Below are positions 10,501-19,991 of a DNA stretch of 64,000 nucleotides, in pieces. The position numbers were made by a program, and so were the translations under genes. Position 1 is the first letter of the stretch. The number at the start of each line of letters is the position of its first letter. The notes under the pieces are model-generated. The model searched no databases, was not told the origin of the DNA, and worked only from the letters and a program-made list of their open reading frames with translations. Source of the stretch: Phanerochaete sordida (lineage: Eukaryota; Basidiomycota; Agaricomycetes; Polyporales; Phanerochaetaceae); assembly GCA_019973155.2 (NCBI GenBank), contig BPQB01000024.1, forward strand, positions 186,001 to 250,000. Direction: 5' to 3'.

Positions 10501-10846
10501 ACTGCCTCCCGACCTGCGCCGCCGCAACATTCACCCCACCTTTCACGTCGGGCTACTGCGTCGGCATGAGGCCAACGACGACGAGTTGTTCCCTCATCGG
10601 GACACCAAGACGCTGTACGACCTGGGCATCGATCCCGACACTGAATGGCTCGTCGACGAAATATTGAGCCATAGGTGGGCTGGACGGCGACCTGAATTCC
10701 TCGTTCGGTGGAACCTGGGCGATACCACTTGGGAGCCGTTGGACGAATGCCGCAAACTTGAGGCACTCGACCGCTACCTCGAACTACTCGGGGTGCGTAC
10801 TTGGAGCGCGCTCCCGCGTCGGGATCCCGACGTTCGGAGCGCCTGA
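7565..10846 (+). CDS. pol: Retrotransposon ORF2: Pol (RT, RNase H, integrase, chromodomain)
   Basis: 1093 residues from the first ATG; the open frame really extends back to 7481. The reverse transcriptase holds KKDGGLRTVVDCRRRN and the catalytic box VYLDDIFIYS (YLDD about 205-208). RNase H starts near residue 350 (VICDASTSGVGAFYGQG) and contains IVTDHKALEFF. The integrase has an H-H-C-C zinc finger (HTTIGH to CASCGICQ, about 656-695). Its catalytic D, D and E lie in AMDFLGPF, SDRDSKFTS and GATERANRS. A GPY/F-like module (FIGPYPV) follows, and a C-terminal chromodomain (EWLVDEILSHRW, FLVRWNLGDTTWEPL; about 1026-1075) defines a chromovirus. Chromodomains of such integrases direct insertion toward modified chromatin. 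All key catalytic residues are present. Confidence 0.95.
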   Translation: MKAEATPPTEQLLEAKRAKWFHEFEDITSGVPERLPPLREINHRIPLVDDAMNYRYHLPRCAEAVKPALMEKIQRYTRAHWWKPATVPQAAPMLCIPKKDGGLRTVVDCRRRNDNTVKDVTPFPDQEQIRMDVARAPFRSKIDLSDAYEQIRVEPADVGKTAFATVYGTMLSNVMQQGDCNGPATFQRLMTHVFRDYIGIFVHVYLDDIFIYSDSAEDHERHLRTVFETLRENHLFLKAKKCDLYSTRMDCLGHIIDDEGLHADADKMARVREWRTPRNYHDVQRFLGLVQYLAHFMPDVSAYTGPLSAITRNGHTFDWRPLHQRCFDTIKHLACKAPILKPIDPARAEPIWVICDASTSGVGAFYGQGPAWTNCRPAGFMSRKFTDAQHAYRVFELETLAILEALMKWEDKLLGRKITIVTDHKALEFFKTQSRLSNRQTRWMEFMARFDYDIVYVKGISNKVADSFSRYFASDLPDEVHTTDDYVNVDTRLDPDGEDLPLHRAEELRAMRVGPTEAHVTRPRTRLFTRQQLEARHAEAQQLAADTTAAASVTGVAGTMAEADPTVGTEDKATEAAPLPKALASPSELLEAARAGYTADSTFAKVIQAPKHYATFTVDDGLIYSTNRLGQRVLCLPRTRLGRQSLTGAVISAAHTTIGHFGSRKTSEYVRRWYWWPTLGRDIDKFCASCGICQTVKPSTQMPAGLLHSLPVPTRPWGSIAMDFLGPFPESLEANYLWVVLCRLTSLVHLIPVRTTVSAVELAWVFVRDIVRLHGLPDSIVSDRDSKFTSRFWQEVHRLLGTRLLMSTAFHPQTDGATERANRSISQVLRAVVQPNQKDWANQLPLVEFALNASVSSSTGYAPFELTYGAMPRMAQPNISEKVAPGVRRFAEHAREVLLRAHDAIIDSRVHQTYHANKARRDEDIHHSALTPIAVGDLVYLSTENLALPKGRARKLAPRFIGPYPVVVAHPSTSTYTLELPPDLRRRNIHPTFHVGLLRRHEANDDELFPHRDTKTLYDLGIDPDTEWLVDEILSHRWAGRRPEFLVRWNLGDTTWEPLDECRKLEALDRYLELLGVRTWSALPRRDPDVRSA

Positions 10847-11011
10847 AGGCGCGGGTGGCGGAGCGCCGGCGCCTGGCTGCGCACGTGCGGTCCGCCGTCT
10901 CGGGTTGTCCGGAACAACCCGATAAGCGCCCTCAATTTTCTCGAGGCGCGCTCGCCTGTCTCTTCCTTTCTCTTTTCCCCTATCTCACTTCCCATTTCGA
11001 TTCCACACCAC

Positions 11012-13408
11012 ATGTCTCACCCCTCCGACCGCCGCAACCCCGACCGCCCGTCGCGTAAGGGCAAAGAACGCGACAACGGTCGGCGCGACAACGACCGGCG
11101 CGACAACGACCGACGCGAGCATGGCGGCTCGCCGGCTCGCTCGGTCGCCTCAAAACGACACCGCCCGGACGATGACGACGATGACGCGCGCTCTCGCGCC
11201 TCGTCGCGCCACGTCCCGGGCGCGTGGACGGCGGACCCACTGCTGGGCGTCCGTCACCCCGAGGGCTGCCGGGTCTGCGACGACTACGCGTGGCACCGCT
11301 TCCGCGCGTCGGCAGAACCGGACTACCGCGCTGCGTGTGAAGCTGACATGGCTGCCCGGCAGCCTGCCGCCGGCCTCCACGATCAGCTGGCCGCGGCGCA
11401 CGCCCGCATCCGATTCCTTGAAGAGGACACCGCGGCCTGCGACGACCACGAGCGGGACCTCGACCGCGCGTCGGCTCGCATCGAGCGCCTCGAGGACGAC
11501 CGTCGCAGGCTCGAGGACGATTACCGTGCCCTCCAGGCGGAACACCGGCGACTCGAGCAAGTCCTCCGGCGTACCCGCGAAGACCTCGACGAGGCCCGGC
11601 GGGCCGCGCGCACGCGCCGCTCGCCGCCGCCGCACCAGGTTGCTAGCCCTCCACGCGCTGGCCCATCTTCGTCGGGCCGCGGCCTCCTCGGCCGCATTCA
11701 ATCACCCCCGCTGACCCGGGACTGGGTCGACTCCGGCCCCCGGTCTCGATCACCCACTCCGGGCGCGGCTACTAGCCCCCGTCGCGCGGCGGCTGGTCGT
11801 TCGACGAACCACCAGTCGCTGGCTTCGCGGCTTGGCCCCGCAACCCCGACACGCCCGACTGCGACAGACGGCGACGGGGATGTCGCTATGCATGGCGACT
11901 CCCCGCCCGCCGCCCACCCCGCGTTCTGCGGGTGTGATGACTGCGGGTCGGAACCGGATGACGAGCCGGAGCCGGACTCCAGTGACGAGAGCGTGGTATC
12001 CGCGACTGCGTCGCTCGATACCGCCATCCAGCACCACCGCCGCCGCATGAAGCGCTACCGCCTCCGACACCGCACGGAGACCAACAACAAGCGCCCGGCT
12101 GACCGCGACGTGGAGTCGGCCGACTACTGGCTGCGGCGGGACCGTTACCACGAAGCACGACTCGCTGAGCTGGCCGAGTTCCAGCACGGCTTGAAGCCGG
12201 CGCCAGCGTGGTGGCTCTCACCGTCCCGGCAGCCGCCCCCGGGCCCCCAGCGCACCGCGCCGCGCGCGATACCGGCGGGTTCGTCTAGGGGGGGGAGGGC
12301 GGCACAGCCCGAGAACTTGGCTGCGCCGACAGCAAGATCATCGACGAACGTACCGGTACCTCCTGCACAGCCGACGTACGCGCCTCTCCCAGACCCCAAC
12401 GCATTCCCCGACAGCCTGCGGTTCCTGCGACGCAGCAACGAGGTTGTCGGAGAACCCACGTCGTTGGATGACTTACGGTACCCGACCACGCTGCACGAGC
12501 TACGGCACCTCATGGCGGTTGCACAGCGCCCCGACCACGACCTGGCCCTCAGACACTTGGGACAACTCCGGCGGTCAGCAAACACTTCGACCGATGCCGT
12601 GTCTATCGCACTCCGGCTGGAGCTGCGCAAGTACGACTGGCGCAGGCCGGAATGGGCCGTAGCGAAGGATCGGCAACGCACGAGGGAACGCGCGCTGGCC
12701 CGGCTTAGAGCACGCACTGAGGCTACTCCAGCCGTCAGCTCACCACCTGAGGACACCGAACGCGACGCCAATGGGACTCCCGCTACCGCGAACACCGACG
12801 TCCCGGGTCCGGTGCCCCCCAACCTGCACACCGCGGAAGCAGACCAGCCCGCGGCCGAAGCCGTACCACCCAACCACCATACCCAAACTCCGGTGTGCAC
12901 TCCGGAAAACGCGGTGGCGGTCACGGACTGGCTACGCGAGAACGCGTTCCAACTGCCCGGGACGTGGGACTTCAGCCGCGACGACGAGGAAATCTCGCAG
13001 GCGATCGTGACCGGCCTATTGACGCTCAACAGCCTCATAGGCGGGCCGACCGATGCGGCGGGATTCTCGAACGTCACCTGGTCGCTCGCGGAGGCGATCT
13101 GCTTCGCACACAGCGGCGAGTACATCGAGCAGATACCTCGCGAACTCCCCACACTCGACCGGACGACGGACGATACCCTGCGACAGTCCGTCTCGCGAGT
13201 TGCCCATGCCCTGTTCAATGCGCGCCCAGTCATGCCGTCTCGACCCATCGACGCCCGAGTCGTGGCACTCAACACATGGCTTTCGCAGCTCCTGCTTGAA
13301 GGAGTCGATAACGACATCCGCGTGGCCGACGAAGCTCGACTCGCGAGTACCTCGGCGTCCGACCCGGACCAGATGGACGACGTCGAGGGCCCTGCCTCTT
13401 CGTCTTAG
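11012..13408 (+). CDS. Retrotransposon ORF3: unrecognised coiled-coil protein downstream of pol
   Basis: 798 residues in the same frame as gag and pol, starting 165 nt after the pol stop and ending with a TAG that forms the start of the polypurine tract. The N terminus is basic and repetitive (RRDNDRRDNDRRE). A short cysteine motif (CRVC, about 86-89) precedes a long coiled coil at about 122-200. A CGCDDC cluster follows (306-311), then a proline-rich middle and a more globular, possibly helical C-terminal region (about 630-780, around TPENAVAVTDWLREN). No signal peptide or membrane segment is seen, so it does not resemble an envelope protein. The 80 bases before the ATG are strongly CT-rich, like a fungal core promoter, so it may have its own transcript. 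I do not recognise a family. Confidence 0.75.
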   Translation: MSHPSDRRNPDRPSRKGKERDNGRRDNDRRDNDRREHGGSPARSVASKRHRPDDDDDDARSRASSRHVPGAWTADPLLGVRHPEGCRVCDDYAWHRFRASAEPDYRAACEADMAARQPAAGLHDQLAAAHARIRFLEEDTAACDDHERDLDRASARIERLEDDRRRLEDDYRALQAEHRRLEQVLRRTREDLDEARRAARTRRSPPPHQVASPPRAGPSSSGRGLLGRIQSPPLTRDWVDSGPRSRSPTPGAATSPRRAAAGRSTNHQSLASRLGPATPTRPTATDGDGDVAMHGDSPPAAHPAFCGCDDCGSEPDDEPEPDSSDESVVSATASLDTAIQHHRRRMKRYRLRHRTETNNKRPADRDVESADYWLRRDRYHEARLAELAEFQHGLKPAPAWWLSPSRQPPPGPQRTAPRAIPAGSSRGGRAAQPENLAAPTARSSTNVPVPPAQPTYAPLPDPNAFPDSLRFLRRSNEVVGEPTSLDDLRYPTTLHELRHLMAVAQRPDHDLALRHLGQLRRSANTSTDAVSIALRLELRKYDWRRPEWAVAKDRQRTRERALARLRARTEATPAVSSPPEDTERDANGTPATANTDVPGPVPPNLHTAEADQPAAEAVPPNHHTQTPVCTPENAVAVTDWLRENAFQLPGTWDFSRDDEEISQAIVTGLLTLNSLIGGPTDAAGFSNVTWSLAEAICFAHSGEYIEQIPRELPTLDRTTDDTLRQSVSRVAHALFNARPVMPSRPIDARVVALNTWLSQLLLEGVDNDIRVADEARLASTSASDPDQMDDVEGPASSS
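12285..12299 (+). repeat. Second internal polypurine tract, inside ORF3
   Basis: CTAGGGGGGGGAGGG preceded by TTCGT. The 3' tract at 13404-13417 is likewise preceded by TTCGT, and the two differ only in a T and in G-run length. Confidence 0.6.
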
Positions 13409-13417
13409 GGGGGAGGG
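13407..13417 (+). promoter_or_regulatory. 3' polypurine tract (plus-strand primer)
   Basis: AGGGGGGAGGG lies immediately before the TG of the 3' LTR, where plus-strand DNA synthesis is primed. The ORF3 stop codon TAG (13406-13408) overlaps its start. Confidence 0.9.
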
Positions 13418-13696
13418 TGTGAGGGCCGCAGACCTCACGGAGTAGCGCCCGAGTTAAGCGCACGTCGGGAGACCTGCGCTTAGGGCGGATGAGCGCGCGC
13501 CCTCGCGCGCCAGGCGCATCACGTAGGGTTGATGCACCTGCCTTAACCAGTAGGTACTGTATAGCTAGTGATGCCGCCTTAAAAGTGAGGTCCCAGCCAC
13601 CGAGGCTCGGGACTCACACATCTTGTAAATAACTCGGATCGTCTCGAATATAGACGCGGTCAAGGTTCTTTACACGTGTGATCAAGAAACCTTACA
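13418..13696 (+). repeat. 3' LTR, 279 bp
   Basis: Identical to 2968-3246. The lack of any LTR divergence means insertion was very recent on an evolutionary scale, or that gene conversion has occurred. Confidence 0.97.
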
Positions 13697-13701
13697 GTAG
13701 T
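13697..13701. repeat. Target site duplication, right copy (GTAGT)
   Basis: Matches 2963-2967 exactly, which shows that the two LTRs belong to one insertion event. Confidence 0.95.
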
Positions 13702-15995
13702 CATCGAGGAAATTCCATGAGCAATCACCTTCAGCGACTGCAGACTGGTAAACTCTGGGCGCATGCCAACAGCGATCGCTGTGCCCGTGGCGCATACTGA
13801 AGCGGGAATTATGACATTGTTCCTATAAGGGAGAGGTGAATGTACGTACTTCCAGTCAAGCAGGAAGTGACAATTATGAGGGCGGTAATGCTTCTGTTCC
13901 TCGTGAGAATCCAGATTCTTCGTGCGTAGAACATCTGGCACAGCATCGCAACGAGGCCCTATCACGCAATTAGAACTCAGTACCAAGGATAGTACATCAC
14001 AGGTCTTACCGCCATTGCATGCTCTGTCAGGAAAACGTTTGTCAGTTTCGCGGGTAGATTGTTCGAAACCGATGCGCACCAGAGGCATTGACTGTTTCGT
14101 GTATTATCAGCACTAAATTCATAGATAATGATGGGAGGACGTACGCCAGTCAGCAGTCATGAGAGCGTCCATGTTACCTACAGTTTATTTAGGAGACATT
14201 TTACTGACACAGGGTGATTGGATGGCGTACCAAAATTATTGACCAGGACCTTGTATATCCACGCAATGTTGAAGGATGTGTTCAGCGTGTCGGCCAAGAG
14301 GAGAATGGCGACCTGAGATGAAGGAAGCGTGGTGCACTTGAGAAGTGTGTCTACAAATAGTGGATCTTCCTCACATATGCCTTGATGCCGATACAGTCCC
14401 TACACAGTACAGTCAGCACCTGCTAGGAAAAAGCCGATATCTGAACGGCATAGACGTACTTGCGGAAGTTCACATAATACATCTGAGCCTGTACTATGAC
14501 CGCGCCATAGAGCCTAGCACGATTTCAGCCGGCGATTCCACGGACGAGGCCCAAGCAACGCACAAGGTGTTTAGGAATATGCCCAGAAGGCACGGGCCTT
14601 GCCTGTGCAAGAAATGAGTCTTAGCTTATAGAGGCAGTACGGGAGCTTACACGAAGCGAGCCGCTTTCTCTTCCGCTGTGAACATCGACGGCGGCAAAGG
14701 GTGGGCTCCCTGTCGTCCAGCGGCAACCTAGCACTTATGTACGAACTTGCCTTGCAACATCAGAGATGGGCCTGCAGGTATGCTCCTTCTGTTCCCGGCC
14801 AGCATGTGAACTTCGACCAGCACGCAATTCGCCGCGCCCCGAGTGGGCTGTGCTGTTCCGCTGTCTCTACTGTCGAGACAGATGGGCAGTAGCGTCGGAG
14901 AGCCGACGAGCTACGTGTATAACACTTACAGATAGTCGCCCCGCAGAAGATCGAATGCCATTCAACGGACCGTATTGGACGGGCTTGCCTGGAGGGAAAG
15001 CATCATATCGCGGTGTTGGTGAGAGCGTGTCGCCGGTGCTTGCGGTTCGACATGGTTTGCTTCCGCGCTCAGCGCGAATGCTGTGTAAACGCTGTGAGCA
15101 TAATAACCCGCGAAAGGTAATGGGACGCGAACTTGGTCCCGTCAGAAGCTGACGAACAAGATATCATCACTTATCGGATACAGCTGTAGGGAAACGGGAT
15201 ACGTTGAAGGTTTGGATCTGTGTCGCTGGTGTGAAAGGATTATCCCTCCGCTTGGGCATCCTGCAGGGTATTATTAATGTTCATCTGCTCTGGAGGAACA
15301 TGATAAGTTCAATCGTTTCTCCGAGCTCTGGCAAACAGTGGGTTAAATTTACTGCGCGCGAGATAGCGACGGTGCATCCTTCGGGCATCTTTTGCAAGGA
15401 AGAGGCACTGATTTGCAGTACTCGGCCGTATCGGAGACGAAAGTCAGAATCCTGGGTCGGAATGCACACGATGAACGCCTCAATTTCTGGTTTGTAGGAA
15501 AGACGTCATAGCTTCGACTGCGCCAACATATATACGCAGATGCAGTGCTCCATCCTGTACTCCTGTGCGCTGCGTTAGAAGGGCCGGCGCACATTGGAGA
15601 CGTGGATTTATCGCAGAGGCTGCCTGCGCAATGCGCATTCGCAGAGCTGCGGTCTTTGGGCGGCAACGCATCTCTGTGGAGCTAGCGTAGGTTAGCAGAG
15701 GTCAGCACACCTACGGACGCAAGTAAGAGCCCTCTGGAGCCTGAGTGGGGGATGTGTATGATACGACCAGTGGTGCGGGTGTAAGCTGCTGGGTTACCGG
15801 GTTGCCCTGAATCGTAGGCAGCTGAGGAAATGCTTTCTGGCCCTTAGAGCTTCTGAATCTCGTGCCTCTTGATCCTACATCTCAATAAAAGATCGACCGG
15901 CTGTGAGCCTGACATATCGCCTAAACAGCAGGCTGCCGATGAAAGCTTGAAGGGGCGAACTCAGGCTTCTTCATAGAGCGAGTAGATTTAGACCG
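13702..15995. other. Gene-poor interval between the retrotransposon and the tRNA gene
   Basis: 2.3 kb with only short, unsupported frames. The longest, 14766-15152 on the plus strand, encodes several CxxC pairs (CSFC, CLYC, CKRC) but has no recognisable fold and no splice continuation. No second retroelement ends or terminal repeats were seen. It may be decayed sequence. Confidence 0.5.
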
Positions 15996-16003
15996 AAAAA
16001 AAA
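15996..16003 (-). terminator. RNA polymerase III terminator of tRNA-Gly
   Basis: A run of eight A on the plus strand, that is eight T on the coding strand, about 20 nt downstream of the tRNA 3' end. This is a typical Pol III stop. Confidence 0.85.
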
Positions 16004-16022
16004 GACTATATGCCAATTTCAG

Positions 16023-16093
16023 TGCATTAAGGGGGAATCGAACCCCCGGCGGGTCGATGGCAACGACCCAGGTTACCACTACCCCATTAATGC
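16023..16093 (-). tRNA. tRNA-Gly (anticodon GCC)
   Basis: On the minus strand the 71-nt sequence folds as a cloverleaf without intron. The acceptor stem is GCATTAA/TTAATGC with discriminator A, and the D arm is GGGT/ACCT. The anticodon stem GGTCG/CGACC carries the loop TTGCCAT, so the anticodon is GCC. The T arm is GGGGG TTCGATT CCCCC. Internal A-box-like (TGGGGTAGTGG) and B-box-like (GGTTCGATTCC) promoters are present, and an oligo-T terminator follows. Confidence 0.97.
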
Positions 16094-16275
16094 GTCCTTA
16101 CGACGAAGAGCGCAGAGTACCATAGGTCGGCTGGCGAAATTGCCTAAACTAGGCAAGACCTTCTGATTCTAACAAGGGCAAACAATGACCCGGCGCGTGG
16201 CTGCGAGACTGAGCCTGCGGCCTGAGATCTCAGACCGCGGTACAGGCTTTCCTTCAGGGCTCCCTCCCCTTCGCC

Positions 16276-17945
<1,670 letters not shown>

Positions 17946-19002
17946 ATCTGCCAGCTGCCGCTGCAGGTGTATTTTATGGAATGCTGTTGTATGAATACCT
18001 GGCTTACGGACTTTCGTTTCAATATTGTGGGCCATCTAACTTCAATATGGGATACACGACTGAACATGCACCTTGCAGATCCTTCAGACTGACGCCGCCC
18101 ACATGCTCATTGTGATTTCCGCAGCTCGGACACGAGTGAGGCATCTGTCCGACCGCCGCTGTCATGAACACGATGGAACACCCGACAAGGGGCTCACATA
18201 TGTTCACAGGTATGATCTAAGTGGTATCGCGCACACCACACCTGCCGCTTCGCGACTGCACGCTGCCCACCGCCACGTTGGCGAGGCTCTTCATTAATCC
18301 CCGGTGCTCAAATGGGATGCAGCTGTGGTTTGCGTCGCTTGTCGATGAAACCCTATCACACACAGGTGCCGGGCTGGAAGGCTGATTTCCTAGGGCGTGG
18401 GACGCTCGACCTGTCAGAGGTTTGAGTGGCGATGCCTAGGATCTGGACTTGATCAGGACAGCGATGGCGATGCCACTCGGTTGCGTATAAGCCTGCAGCT
18501 CTTCCAACGACCACGTTGACCGCCCGTTTGACTCACCCCGCGCACAGACTGTCCGAGGGAGCCAAGACGCCCCAAGACGCCCCGGGCGCTGGCCAGAGCA
18601 CCAGTCTTCCCCGATCCGGCGCAATTGTCCTTGTCCTCTCCCACTCCATTCCCAGCCTCCGTCTACCCGTCGAAGTACCTCCGCCTGCTTGCTGGACAAC
18701 AATACTCTTGTCCCAGCGACAGTCAGTGCTGCTCGCCTCGCCCACAGTCGCGAGACAACAGACACAGCAAGGCAAGGCCCAGGGCGCCTAAAAGCAGGGC
18801 CACTTCCGGAACGGCCTCGTCCCGGCCGCGAGATATAAGGCACCCCTCCCCCGCTGGCCCCAGGTCCGCCCACGTATCGTCTCATCGCCACACGACCGTC
18901 TCCTCCCTTCCGTCCCACCTTCATTGTCCCACCCATCCCACCCATCACGCATCAGCTCGTGTCGCATCTGCCACCCCCGTTACCCCCGTCCCCGATCACA
19001 AG
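17946..19002. other. Intergenic region between VPS4 and the small SH3-like gene, with promoter
   Basis: The first half should hold the VPS4 3' end. No gene is supported in 18000-18600. The last 200 bases form a clear fungal core promoter: a TATA box at 18833-18838 followed by a long CT/CA-rich tract up to the ATG at 19003. Confidence 0.6.
18833..18838 (+). promoter_or_regulatory. TATA box of the 19.0-kb gene
   Basis: ATATAA within GAGATATAAGGC, about 165 bp before the start codon, followed by pyrimidine-rich DNA typical of basidiomycete transcription starts. Confidence 0.6.
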
Positions 19003-19587
19003 ATGCCGTTTGATACTCAGAGCGGGCGGCCCCAGCTGTGGCGTCGCGCGCAGTGGACGCCCGACGCCAGCGACGAGACCGACCGCGAGTTCGAGTTCGA
19101 CGGCGCGCACACGCCCTCGGAGCTCTCTGACGCCGACGACGGCTCTGAGTACGTCGACTCTGAGTATGGCGACGACCGCGCGGCGCCGGCGGAGGAGCGG
19201 CGCACGTCAGCGCGCACGCGCGCGTCTGAGCCGCCGTCACCGCCCAAGTACTGGGTAAGTCGGGAGTGGCACCGCCTCATGTCGCGCCGCGCTCACGCGC
19301 GGCTTTGCAGATCGGCCAGCCCGTATGGGTCAAAGTGAAAGACTCGTGGTACATCGGGATGGTCGAGCGGATCGTCAGCGGTGCCGCGTCCAAGGTACGT
19401 ATTCGTTGTGTCTTTGTGCCGCCACAAGGGCTGATCCCCTCGATAGGGAGGCCGGATATGCCCTCTGTACGTCGTAGGATTCCGTAGCCCGCAGACCTCC
19501 GCGCGACTGCGGACGAGGGCGGATCCCCTGCGCGGGACCATAAGACCGGCTGAGACGAAAGACGTCGAGAAATGGCTGCGCATGTAG
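19003..19587 (+). CDS. Small acidic protein with an SH3/Tudor-like core, unrecognised
   Basis: Three exons (19003-19254, 19311-19394, 19447-19587), all with phase-0 introns, give 158 residues. Residues 1-84 are acidic and probably disordered (SELSDADDGSEYVDSEYGDD). Residues 85-130 read IGQPVWVKVKDSWYIGMVER, then GGRICPLYVVGFRSP. The pattern VWVKVKDSWYIGMVERI...LYVVGF resembles the beta-barrel of SH3, Tudor or PWWP-type modules, in which a W-V-K strand is followed by W-Y-x-G. The C terminus is basic and ends EKWLRM. Splicing is supported by clean consensus sites and by the barrel-like pattern continuing across both junctions. Function is unknown; chromatin or protein binding would be a guess. 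Confidence 0.65.
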
Positions 19588-19991
19588 CAGCAGTAGGCTG
19601 GCTCCAACGACATAGAGCGTCCAGCTCGCGAGCAGAGCCCCGTCGCCGGACCGTGTTTATTTATTCCGTCATCGTCTGCGGCAAAAGGATCCGGAGGGGA
19701 TCGTCGGCGTCGTGTATCGCTAATCTCACATTTCAGGCCCATGTAGCACGCACTGTAAACATACCACTGCACGTTTTGAATAGTATCATACCCCCGCTAG
19801 AATATTCTCTTTGAGGCGAGGGCGGCGGCGGCGTGCCCAGCCTGAGCTGGAGGCGCCGCGAGATCTGAGATCTGCTATGAGATATAGGATGCACGCGCCG
19901 CTCTTGCTTTCCACTTCGACGGGCGACCTGCCCTTTGCCATCCCCCTTCATCTCTCTTTGCACTATCTCCTCACTCTACACGACACTCAAC
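19588..19991. other. Promoter region of CAND1
   Basis: 404 bp with no gene. A TATA-like GATATAGG lies at 19881-19888, and a CT-rich tract (about 19910-19980) runs up to the CAND1 ATG at 19992. Confidence 0.55.

Larger units (their letters stand above)
2968..13696 (+). mobile_element. Complete Ty3/gypsy chromovirus LTR retrotransposon with a third ORF
   Basis: A 10,729-bp element with identical 279-bp LTRs and a matched GTAGT target duplication. In order it holds a 157-nt leader, ORF1 (Gag plus aspartic protease), ORF2 (reverse transcriptase, RNase H, integrase, chromodomain), ORF3 (unknown, coiled coil), a polypurine tract and the 3' LTR. The order RT-RNaseH-IN and the C-terminal chromodomain place it among chromoviruses (Metaviridae). 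All three ORFs lie in one reading frame, separated by only two in-frame TGA codons (7478 and 10844). No inactivating lesion was seen, so it is a very young and possibly mobile copy. At 10.7 kb it is long for a chromovirus, because ORF1 is large and ORF3 adds 2.4 kb. Confidence 0.97.

Noticed and set aside
12145..13317. 390-codon open frame on the minus strand inside ORF3
   Set aside because: Serine/arginine-rich shadow of the plus-strand ORF3 in GC-rich DNA; no motif, and opposite to all element features.
2968..13696. ORF3 as an envelope-like gene that would make the element an errantivirus-type virus
   Set aside because: No signal peptide, no transmembrane segment and no fusion-like region; soluble coiled-coil features instead.
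14766..15152. 128-codon frame with several CxxC pairs
   Set aside because: Cysteine spacing suggests zinc binding, but there is no family pattern, promoter or splice support, and the surrounding 2 kb is featureless.
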